A stretch of 7,843 nt of DNA from the NCBI GenBank assembly GCA_024408695.1, contig JAKSUU010000041.1, positions 1-7,843 of the forward strand, written 5' to 3'. The notes below the pieces were generated by a model, which saw only the letters and a program-made list of their open reading frames with translations, was not told the origin of the DNA and did no database searches. Below are positions 1 to 6,101 of this stretch, in pieces (positions within the stretch are counted from its first letter, which is position 1; every line of letters begins with the position of its first letter). A program made the position numbers and the translations under genes. Origin of the DNA: Coriobacteriales bacterium. GTDB lineage: Bacteria; Actinomycetota; Coriobacteriia; Coriobacteriales; QAMH01.

Positions 1-1918
1 CAATATTGTCTTTACCTTTTAAAGTCTTGGTAGTTGGTTGCGAGTACTTGGTTGGGTTATTGGTAGCATCGCCATCTTTATCTTTTAAAGTATCGGAAAA
101 GGGTTGTGAGTATTCTTTCGTGCGACTGACAGTTTCGTCAATTTTATTTTTCGAGTCTTCGGTTTTGGGTTTTAATATTTTTTTTATTTGACTCCCACAG
201 GAAAAAATTACATCATCTACTGTTATTGCATTTTTGATAAGATGATTAGAAATTCTATTTGCAGCGCTTGTGTAAAAGTGATTACCTGCAAAAAAATGGC
301 GTGTATTTAAGGTATTTATTATTGCTCCATCAAACATCAATGCGCATTTTTGGGCATATTGAGCGCAAAATTCAATGTCATGGCTAACCATAACAATTGT
401 TTTGCCCTCTTTTTGTAATTGTTTAATGATATCTGCAAATTCTATTTTAAAAATTACATCAAGCCCTTTTGTTGGTTCGTCTAAAAGTATAATGTCTGGG
501 TTTGTTAGTAATATTTTTGCAAGAGATAGACGTTGTTGTTCTCCTCCAGATAGGTCATAAGGATGTCTATCCAGGAAAGCATTTAGATGACAGACATCAC
601 AAACATTTTGTATTTTGTTTTCAATTGTATTATTTTCTAGTTTTGAGTTATAAAATACGTCTTCTAAATCATCATAAACGCTAGATTTTGTAAACAATGT
701 TTTAGGATCTTGTGGCATGAGTGCAATTTTTTTGTCGCTTTTTGTATTGCCTTTGTATGGTTTTAGTAATCCACAAATAATTTTGAGCATTGTACTTTTG
801 CCAGTTCCATTGCCTCCCAAAACAGCAAGAAAATCTTTCTCATATAGTTTTAAAGAAAAGGATTTTAATATGTCTGGTTCAGTTTTATCGTATCTAAACC
901 AAATATCTTTTGCCTCAAGTACAATATTTTTGGAAGTTGAATCATCATTTTTGACAGGGATTTCTTTTAGCTTATGATTTGAGCTATATTCGTTTAACCA
1001 TGTTCTGCCTTCTTTAACTGTTAGTGGGCTGTTTTCAGCATAATTATTATCGTCTAATGCACTTTGTGTTTTATGGTTTAAATTCGTTGAGCTGCCGCTA
1101 CACTTTGAAACGGAATTACCTTTTACTTTTTGACAAGCGCTCCAAATACGTGTGGCTGCTGGCATTGCTAAAAACATAGAGTGTTCATTATTTTGCAATA
1201 ATTGACCTACTTTATATGGACTACCTTGATATAAAACGCAAGCTTTTTCTAAAACTACCATCTTGTTTGCCAGTGGCAAAACATCTTCTAGGCGATGTTC
1301 AGTGAGAATAATAGTTGTTGCTAATTCACGGTTAATTCTTACAAGCATATTTAAAAAATCATTAGCTGCAATTGGATCTAGCATGCTTGTTGGTTCGTCA
1401 AGTATCAAAAGCTGGGGGTTCAAAGTCATAACAGAAGCTAAGTTTAAAAGTTGCTTTTGACCGCCCGACAGCTCCTTGATATCTTTGTAAAACCAATTTT
1501 GTATACCAAAAAAACTTGCCATTTCAGCCACTCTTTGTTTAATTGTTGCATTGTCATAAGATAGGCTTTCTAACCCAAAAGCAAGTTCGTGCCATACTTT
1601 ATCTGTAACTATTTGACTTTCGGGGTCTTGCTGTACAAAGGCAATTTTTTCTGTTTGTTCACGCAAGTTTAAATCACTTAATGGCTTATTATTAAAAAAT
1701 ATTTTACCTCTATAATCTCCAGATGGTCTTAAGCTTGGTTTAAGATGCCGAAGTAATGTTGTTTTGCCACAACCTGAGCTTCCACATATTACTACAAAAT
1801 CTCCTGCACATACATCCAAATTTAGCTGATTTAATACATAAGTTTCGCTTTGTGGATATGAAAAGCAAAGATCTTTAATTCTTAACAAAACATCAGTATT
1901 TGCATTTTCTATTTGCAT
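1..1918 (-). CDS. ecfA: ECF transporter A component: two fused ABC ATPase domains with repetitive C-terminal tail (partial, 3' end off the left edge)
   Basis: This is the cytoplasmic motor of an energy-coupling factor importer, hydrolysing ATP to drive vitamin uptake through the T and S membrane subunits. The visible 639 residues contain two complete nucleotide-binding domains. Domain 1 has Walker A GSSGCGKTT (46-54), the ECF-type Q-loop QQDPESQ (96-102), signature LSGGQ (150-154), Walker B LLILDEP (170-176) and switch H208. Domain 2 has Walker A GGNGTGKST (368-376), Q403, signature LSGGE (456-460), Walker B IILLDEP (476-482) and H513. A variable linker (about 255-330) joins them. After the usual end of such proteins (about 575) comes a hydrophilic tail with 22-residue repeats that continues out of the window. 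The ATG lies 15 bp after the T-component stop, with an in-frame TAG just upstream and only a weak GGGA as ribosome site. Co-transcription with the T component is likely. ATPase identity is secure; the substrate is unknown. Confidence 0.95.
   Translation of the reverse strand, partial: MQIENANTDVLLRIKDLCFSYPQSETYVLNQLNLDVCAGDFVVICGSSGCGKTTLLRHLKPSLRPSGDYRGKIFFNNKPLSDLNLREQTEKIAFVQQDPESQIVTDKVWHELAFGLESLSYDNATIKQRVAEMASFFGIQNWFYKDIKELSGGQKQLLNLASVMTLNPQLLILDEPTSMLDPIAANDFLNMLVRINRELATTIILTEHRLEDVLPLANKMVVLEKACVLYQGSPYKVGQLLQNNEHSMFLAMPAATRIWSACQKVKGNSVSKCSGSSTNLNHKTQSALDDNNYAENSPLTVKEGRTWLNEYSSNHKLKEIPVKNDDSTSKNIVLEAKDIWFRYDKTEPDILKSFSLKLYEKDFLAVLGGNGTGKSTMLKIICGLLKPYKGNTKSDKKIALMPQDPKTLFTKSSVYDDLEDVFYNSKLENNTIENKIQNVCDVCHLNAFLDRHPYDLSGGEQQRLSLAKILLTNPDIILLDEPTKGLDVIFKIEFADIIKQLQKEGKTIVMVSHDIEFCAQYAQKCALMFDGAIINTLNTRHFFAGNHFYTSAANRISNHLIKNAITVDDVIFSCGSQIKKILKPKTEDSKNKIDETVSRTKEYSQPFSDTLKDKDGDATNNPTKYSQPTTKTLKGKDNI
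2..169 (-). repeat. 22-residue (66-bp) in-frame tandem repeat in the ECF ATPase tail
   Basis: Residues 584-605, 606-627 and 628-639 of the ATPase form two full units and one cut unit. Each begins with Pro; the full units end in TK(E)YSQ, and the second and third share a TLKxKD core. At DNA level the octamer ttttaaag at 17-24 recurs at 83-90, exactly 66 bp apart. The second and third units are more alike than the first. The segment is polar, lysine/aspartate rich and lacks hydrophobic stretches, so it is probably a disordered linker or tail. The array may extend beyond the left edge. Confidence 0.8.
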
Positions 1919-1933
1919 TTTGAATTTGATTCC

Positions 1934-2899
1934 CTAGCTTAATTCCCATTTTTGCTGATAATTATTAACTTTAGAATCTTTGATATTCGAAATTCTAATC
2001 TTCCATATTATCTTGTAAAAAACATTTATAAGTAAAGGACTTATGCAAATAATAAAATATATTAAATAAGTGAAAAGTGTCGAAAAATTAATCTTGAGTT
2101 CTTGAAGGAGCGGATAATATTCGTAAGCAAAATCTCCGCATATCCATGCTCTGATAATGACTAGAGCTGCAAATATAATCCAAATAAGCATAAGTGTATC
2201 ATCACGATTAAATTTATATATAGAAAAAGAAGTTCTATTTTTTAGACCATAACCTCTGCATTTCATGCTGTCTGCAGTATCTATAGCATTTTCCATAGAC
2301 CAGCTAATTATTATGGATAATATTTTGCTTGTATTGTGAACGCGTTGTTTGGTTTTACCCTGTGATACATTGCACCCTATGCCTTTTTGAGCTTGGCTTA
2401 CAGAACGAAGTTTTGTAGTAAATAAAGGAATAAATCTAAGTGCAGAACTAAGAATTAAAGAACCTGAAGGAATGATTTTGCCAAACAAGTAAATAAATTT
2501 TTCAGAGCTGATTATGGCACTAAAACACGCGAACCATTGAATTACAGCTACCAGCATAGCACCAGATGCAATGCCAAAAACTACTGATTCAAGCATCATG
2601 CAATCTCCCCATGGAAGCACGCAAATTTCAGTTTCGCCTTCGTGAGTAAATAGGGAGTTAACCAAAATTACCAATATTAAAATTGGCAGCATATAGAGTA
2701 TGCTAAATTTTAATCCTTTTAAGCCCTTTAAATAAATATGGTATGCGATTGAACATACAAGAGATATTGTAATAATTATTGGATGCATAACGCACATTGT
2801 TATAGAAATGACTAAGGCAAAAAATAAAAAATTTATCACGGGATGAAATAGATCAAATCTATCTTCTTGCTTTAAGTGTGAATTTTCATATATTTCCAT
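1934..2899 (-). CDS. ecfT: ECF transporter T component (EcfT-like transmembrane coupling protein)
   Basis: This 321-residue integral membrane protein would connect the ATPases to a substrate-binding S subunit. Hydrophobic segments lie at about 20-55, 65-85, 105-130, 235-253 and 272-298, as in the CbiQ/EcfT family. The N-terminal FHPVINFLFF (18-27) and NSLFTHEGE (81-89) are typical of the subgroup found next to fused double ATPases. The long cytoplasmic coupling region (about 131-225) carries the two short motifs that dock on the ATPases: SQAQKGIGC (168-176) and ADSMKCRGYG (209-218). The second is a clear A-x-x-x-R-G match; the first lacks its usual arginine. The gene follows the regulator after 53 bp and precedes the ATPase by 15 bp, consistent with one operon. 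GGAA sits about 10 bases before the ATG. Family assignment is firm; the transported vitamin cannot be read from this subunit. Confidence 0.93.
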   Translation of the reverse strand: MEIYENSHLKQEDRFDLFHPVINFLFFALVISITMCVMHPIIITISLVCSIAYHIYLKGLKGLKFSILYMLPILILVILVNSLFTHEGETEICVLPWGDCMMLESVVFGIASGAMLVAVIQWFACFSAIISSEKFIYLFGKIIPSGSLILSSALRFIPLFTTKLRSVSQAQKGIGCNVSQGKTKQRVHNTSKILSIIISWSMENAIDTADSMKCRGYGLKNRTSFSIYKFNRDDTLMLIWIIFAALVIIRAWICGDFAYEYYPLLQELKINFSTLFTYLIYFIICISPLLINVFYKIIWKIRISNIKDSKVNNYQQKWELS

Positions 2900-2952
2900 T
2901 TATATCATTCCATTAAGTTTATTGGCAAAGTTAAGTGATTTAGGCAAATTGT

Positions 2953-3579
2953 TTAATCATTTATTTTTTTTGCACCTATTGCCATAGCCAAGTCTTTCGC
3001 TTGATCAGTTTGTTGTTTTTTATTGAGTTTATTTCTAATTCGGCATACAGAAACTCGATGCATTCCCAAAAAAGCTGCAAGCACCGAATCACTTACATGC
3101 TTGTTTTTTAGCTCTGATAAATTGGATAATTGCTTGTCAATTTGTTCAAGTCTATTTTCTGTAGAATCTAAAACGGCATATTTATAATTTTGTAAAGTAA
3201 GTGTATATAGGTCACAATAGTATTTGTTAAGTTGCCATGACAAATCCGGATTGTCCTTAATCGCTTTATTAAACGGCTTTGACTCTATTCTAATTAAACT
3301 CACGCTTGTAAGACATCTAAACGAAATCATAGTGTCTTCGCACATGGAATGTATCATATCACCCTGGCGTAGTATATTACTAGCGAGTTCTCCTTGTGAA
3401 TCGTTTAATTGTACAGTGGTAAATAGTACACCTTTTTCGACAAACCATGTATATGTATTGAGGCCACACGAAAGAGCGCATAGTTGATCTTCTTTAAATT
3501 TTAGTTCATCATATTCTAAGTTTTGCTTAACCCAATTATAAAAGCTTAAGTCTTTTGATTGCCCTAAAGGTTCACCCAT
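2953..3579 (-). CDS. Crp/Fnr-family transcriptional regulator
   Basis: A 208-residue protein with the size and layout of the Crp/Fnr family. An N-terminal beta-roll effector domain (about 15-110, including ILRQGDMIHSM at 69-79) is followed by a long dimerisation helix (about 111-135) and a C-terminal helix-turn-helix. The helix-turn-helix reads VSDSVLAAFLGMHRVSVCRI (162-181), matching the family pattern of a conserved AxxLGxxRxxVxRI. Cysteines lie at 34, 38, 80, 89, 122 and 179. They do not form the N-terminal four-cysteine cluster of FNR, so an oxygen-sensing iron-sulfur cluster is not evident and the effector is unknown. I prefer ATG at 3579: AAGGGG lies 5 nt upstream, whereas the alternative GTG at 3585 overlaps that ribosome site. 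It is the first gene of the minus-strand group and diverges from the secreted-protein gene, so it probably regulates one or both directions through the dyads at 3646-3697. Confidence 0.88.
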   Translation of the reverse strand: MGEPLGQSKDLSFYNWVKQNLEYDELKFKEDQLCALSCGLNTYTWFVEKGVLFTTVQLNDSQGELASNILRQGDMIHSMCEDTMISFRCLTSVSLIRIESKPFNKAIKDNPDLSWQLNKYYCDLYTLTLQNYKYAVLDSTENRLEQIDKQLSNLSELKNKHVSDSVLAAFLGMHRVSVCRIRNKLNKKQQTDQAKDLAMAIGAKKIND

Positions 3580-3633
3580 ATACACCCCTTAGATTTATCT
3601 ACTATTTTTTGCCTGTAAATTTCAGCCATTTGT

Positions 3634-3662
3634 ATTATAATAATTATTTCAATATTTTGAAA
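3634..3662 (-). promoter_or_regulatory. Candidate promoter of the regulator-ECF operon
   Basis: On the minus strand a perfect -10 hexamer TATAAT (3639-3634) is preceded, after a 17-bp spacer, by a poor -35 TTTCAA (3662-3657). The predicted transcript would start near 3627, leaving a leader of about 48 nt before the regulator ATG. The weak -35 lies inside the inverted repeat 3646-3663, as expected for a promoter under activator or autoregulatory control. Read by eye only. Confidence 0.45.
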
Positions 3663-3663
3663 T
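3646..3663. promoter_or_regulatory. Inverted repeat A: candidate operator
   Basis: ATTTCAA-TATT-TTGAAAT is an 18-bp dyad with perfect 7-bp arms and a 4-bp spacer. It overlaps the -35 region of the candidate minus-strand promoter. The region is AT-rich, so a dyad of this size could arise by chance. Its position in the divergent promoter region beside a Crp-type regulator raises its plausibility. Confidence 0.4.
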
Positions 3664-3677
3664 TTTTGTATATAAAA

Positions 3678-3697
3678 ATTGTAACAAATGTTACAAT
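3678..3697. promoter_or_regulatory. Inverted repeat B: candidate Crp/Fnr-family binding site
   Basis: ATTGTAACAAATGTTACAAT is a 20-bp dyad with perfect 9-bp arms around AA. Its core TGTA-N8-TACA has the form of sites bound by some Crp-superfamily members (the NtcA pattern) and resembles PrfA boxes, while differing from FNR (TTGAT-N4-ATCAA) and CRP (TGTGA-N6-TCACA) consensus sites. It lies 49-58 bp upstream of the secreted-protein GTG start. Its centre (3687.5) is 33 bp, about three helical turns, from dyad A. The adjacent divergent Crp/Fnr-type regulator is the obvious candidate protein. Confidence 0.65.
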
Positions 3698-3719
3698 ATT
3701 CATGTTATTTAGTTAATAT
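3691..3719 (+). promoter_or_regulatory. Candidate promoter of the secreted-protein operon
   Basis: A -35-like TTACAA (3691-3696), a 17-bp spacer and -10 TAATAT (3714-3719) sit just upstream of the secreted-protein gene. The -35 half overlaps dyad B, so the site could activate or block this promoter. The predicted start near 3726 would fall at the ribosome site and leave a very short leader, which weakens this call. TACAAT (3693-3698), inside the dyad, is an alternative -10. Confidence 0.3.
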
Positions 3720-3724
3720 AGATT

Positions 3725-3728
3725 GGAG
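3725..3728 (+). promoter_or_regulatory. Ribosome binding site fixing a GTG start
   Basis: GGAG lies 7 nt before the GTG at 3736. The in-frame ATG at 3688 has no Shine-Dalgarno sequence and sits inside the palindrome 3678-3697. Starting there would also add 16 residues that do not look like a signal peptide. Starting at 3736 gives a standard signal sequence. Confidence 0.7.
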
Positions 3729-3735
3729 CTTATTA

Positions 3736-5433
3736 GTGTTGAGATTAAATAAGAGGGTAATTAATCGCGGAATTGCCTTTACTCTTTCGGCTTTTCTAAT
3801 AACGTTTTGTTGCCCTTTGAATTTGTTTGCAGCATCTTCAAATGCAAACATTGATGATAAAGATATTGCTATGCACAGTTTAAGTGCACACAATGAATAC
3901 ACCGAAAACAATGAAGTCCCTAACAAAAGAATAGATAATCCTGCGGTTTTGGACTCTATAGACTATTCTACCGATTTTACTGTAAAAATTAATGGAAGCG
4001 AAATTACAAATATTACACGCACTGAGGATGGTTATACGGCTACGGAATATGATTCAAGCTATAATCCAACACCTAAGCTTGTTGATAAGTTTTCATTTGA
4101 AGTTGATAATGCAACTTCTCCAATTGATATTACTTTTGGCTTGGACAGATTGGCATATTTATATGATGACGCAGGCGGGTATTTAGCTTCTTGTGGTGCA
4201 AATAATGTAGATGGTTCTTACGCAAACAATGGTCAGACAGGAGAGCAGGCAGCAAAAGTAAAATTAGTTTCGGGCAAATCTCCATTATATGTTTGGGTTC
4301 AGACTCCTTATGATGATAGTTGGTCTTCAAGCGTGCTTTATGTATTTTGCATCACGGTTAAATCAGGTAGTAAAACCACTCCTGTTCCTTTAGACGATTT
4401 AACTAAAGAAAAGTGCCAACAGCTCCATTCAAATATCATAAATTCTTTTGCAGGCACCAGTGATGAATGGAAAGTAGTCTCTCTGTGTGCAGGTAAAAAT
4501 GGAATACTTGTTGATCGTGAATCATTAGTTGAAAATGCGTATTCTACTTTAGAAGACTATGGCAATACTGATTTGCAGCGCTTTGCAGTTGCTCTTAATG
4601 CTGCAGGCTTGCCTGAGCATGCGCAAACACTTATTGATACTTTATTTTGTGATTCAACATGTTTTACCGGGGTAAATGCATGCGCATTTGCATTAATTGC
4701 GTTAGACTGCGGTGACTACAATTTACCTAGTGATTCATTGTATACAAGAGATACTCTCATCGATAAAATTGCTGATAGTGCAAATGTTGTTGATGGCGGT
4801 TTTGGATGGGCAGATGGTCAGCCTTCTGATGCCGATAGTACTGCTATCGTATTAAGTGCATTGGCTCAATACAAAAGCCAAACCGGAGCAGATAGTGTTA
4901 TTTCTAATGCTTTGGCATACTTAAAAACTAAACAGGATTCGCAAGGAAATTTTGATAGTGGATGGGGTGCAAGCGCGGAAAGCAATTCTGCCGTTGTAAA
5001 CGCCTTATGTGCTTTGGGAATCGATCCAAATGCATCATTTGATCCAACTTCATTTTCCCTTACCTCAATGAGCTCCTTGGATTCTGCAACCTTTGATTCT
5101 GATACACCATCGCCCTATGCTGCGTTGCTTAGTTTTGCTTCAAGCGACTTAATGGGATTTACGTATAGCGGTACACTTAATGACATGAGCACGACTCAAG
5201 GTTATATGGGGATGACTTCCTATAATGGTTTTGTTGCAGGTGGTGGTGCTCCATATAATGTTTATTTTCAAAGCGAATCGACACAAAGCGAAATTTCAGA
5301 AGATGTAGTAGACAATGAAGATGATATTGCTGGAGCTTCATCTGATACGGGTGATAACCTTTTTGTTTTTATTGTTCCTGTTTTTGCTGCAATTTTGTTT
5401 TCTACTAAATTTTTGCTTAGTGTCAAAAAGTAA
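3736..5433 (+). CDS. Secreted, membrane-anchored protein with prenyltransferase/squalene-cyclase-like alpha/alpha domain (possible intrinsic-factor-like alpha subunit)
   Basis: A 565-residue exported protein starting at GTG. Residues 1-33 form a signal peptide (basic MLRLNKR, a hydrophobic core, cleavage near LFAAS). A polar, beta-strand-rich region of unrecognised family spans about 79-212. An alpha/alpha-toroid-like region follows (about 232-490). It contains prenyltransferase/squalene-cyclase-type repeats at DGGFGWADG (353-361) with the helix after it, and QDSQGNFDSGWG (400-411) followed by SAVVNALCALGID. An acidic spacer leads to a hydrophobic anchor (about 541-562) and terminal KK; no LPXTG motif is seen. 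Catalytic DxDD or DDxxD motifs of cyclases and prenyltransferases are not apparent, so a ligand-binding role fits better than terpene chemistry. This fold also forms the N-terminal domain of animal intrinsic factor and transcobalamin, and the next gene encodes the matching C-terminal domain type. Nine cysteines in the mature part suggest disulfides. Domain type is likely; the ligand is inferred. Confidence 0.85.
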   Translation: MLRLNKRVINRGIAFTLSAFLITFCCPLNLFAASSNANIDDKDIAMHSLSAHNEYTENNEVPNKRIDNPAVLDSIDYSTDFTVKINGSEITNITRTEDGYTATEYDSSYNPTPKLVDKFSFEVDNATSPIDITFGLDRLAYLYDDAGGYLASCGANNVDGSYANNGQTGEQAAKVKLVSGKSPLYVWVQTPYDDSWSSSVLYVFCITVKSGSKTTPVPLDDLTKEKCQQLHSNIINSFAGTSDEWKVVSLCAGKNGILVDRESLVENAYSTLEDYGNTDLQRFAVALNAAGLPEHAQTLIDTLFCDSTCFTGVNACAFALIALDCGDYNLPSDSLYTRDTLIDKIADSANVVDGGFGWADGQPSDADSTAIVLSALAQYKSQTGADSVISNALAYLKTKQDSQGNFDSGWGASAESNSAVVNALCALGIDPNASFDPTSFSLTSMSSLDSATFDSDTPSPYAALLSFASSDLMGFTYSGTLNDMSTTQGYMGMTSYNGFVAGGGAPYNVYFQSESTQSEISEDVVDNEDDIAGASSDTGDNLFVFIVPVFAAILFSTKFLLSVKK

Positions 5434-5437
5434 AATT

Positions 5438-6022
5438 ATGTTGCGTTTTACTCATTGTAATAAAAATATTCTTAGGTGTTTAAAAGCAGCATTGCTCGTT
5501 ATTTTGCTGTGCTTGTGTTGCTGTTTTATTTTTGGATGCGATAGTAAGGAAACACAATCGCAAAATGATGTGCAAGAAGAGCAAATCCAACAAGAAGAAA
5601 GTCAAGAGGAAAAAGCTAGTGCACAAGAGCAAGAAAATGATAATGAGCAAGTAGAGCAAGACCGTGAATCTAACTCACCAAGTAAGGATACAAAAGAGGC
5701 TAAAGAAGCAGAGCCAAGCCATCAAAAGTCAACAAAAATCAAGGTTGCAATTACTATAGATGCAAGCGCTGGTGGAGGTTCCTCATCTTCATATAATGTA
5801 GAATTAGAGCCAAATTCAAACGTGTATGAAGCGTTAAAAGCAACAGGTGTAAAAGTGAGTGGGAACTCCAGTTATGTTAGAGGCATAAATGGATTAAAAG
5901 AATTTGATAAGGGATCTACAAGCGGTTGGATTTATGAGGTTAATGGATCTAAACCAAATGTGGGCTGTAATGCTTATAAATTATCTAGTGGCGATAAAGT
6001 AATTTGGAGATATGTAATCTAG
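5438..6022 (+). CDS. DUF4430 (transcobalamin C-terminal-like) lipoprotein
   Basis: A 194-residue predicted lipoprotein. A basic N-terminus and a hydrophobic stretch (about 17-33) end at lipobox IFGC with lipidation at Cys34. A long Gln/Glu-rich, highly charged spacer (about 35-100) follows, then one DUF4430 domain (101-194). The domain shows the family landmarks NVYEAL (128-133), YVRGINGL (146-153), SGWIYEVNG (162-170), the GD turn (185-186) and WRYV near the end. DUF4430 resembles the C-terminal beta domain of transcobalamin and intrinsic factor, which caps cobalamin. The start is ATG 5438, 4 bp after the upstream stop; an in-frame ATG at 5315 would overlap the previous gene by 119 bp and bury the signal sequence. 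No strong ribosome site is seen, so translational coupling is likely. I infer that it partners with the preceding alpha/alpha protein at the cell surface. Confidence 0.9.
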   Translation: MLRFTHCNKNILRCLKAALLVILLCLCCCFIFGCDSKETQSQNDVQEEQIQQEESQEEKASAQEQENDNEQVEQDRESNSPSKDTKEAKEAEPSHQKSTKIKVAITIDASAGGGSSSSYNVELEPNSNVYEALKATGVKVSGNSSYVRGINGLKEFDKGSTSGWIYEVNGSKPNVGCNAYKLSSGDKVIWRYVI

Positions 6023-6101
6023 CAACTCTTATACCTTGGATCAAAGGTGTCCTCATTGTGTTAAAATAAATTAAGCACATGTATGCAGGAGAACTATCTT
6101 C

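Noticed and set aside
1264..1282. GCCACTG (classical B12-box core) inside the palindrome TTTGCCA-G-TGGCAAA on the minus strand
   Set aside because: It lies in the middle of the ATPase coding sequence (residues LPLANK) with no riboswitch context; chance.
6..1460. Several plus-strand open frames of 60-86 codons opposite the ATPase
   Set aside because: They are antisense to a clear ABC ATPase frame, have no recognisable domains and no supporting ribosome sites.
3224..3487. 87-codon plus-strand open frame opposite the regulator
   Set aside because: Antisense shadow of the Crp/Fnr-type coding sequence with no family features.
3580..3735. Cobalamin or other vitamin riboswitch ahead of the capture operon or the ECF operon
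   Set aside because: The divergent region is only 156 bp and contains two promoters' worth of AT-rich DNA with short dyads. No B12-box-like element or conserved multi-helix pattern was seen.
3688..3735. ATG at 3688 as the start of the secreted protein
   Set aside because: No ribosome site, overlaps the 20-bp palindrome, and the added residues are not signal-like; GTG 3736 has GGAG at 7 nt.
3736..5433. Active squalene-hopene cyclase or prenyltransferase
   Set aside because: The repeat pattern fits the fold, but no DxDD or DDxxD catalytic motif is apparent and the protein is exported and membrane-tethered; a binding role is more consistent.
5315..5437. ATG at 5315 as the start of the DUF4430 lipoprotein
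   Set aside because: It would overlap the upstream gene by 119 bp and bury the lipoprotein signal; ATG 5438 gives a standard lipoprotein N-terminus.
6033..6048. Hairpin ACCTT-(6)-AAGGT after the lipoprotein stop as a terminator
   Set aside because: Only a 5-bp stem and no following T-run; too weak to call.
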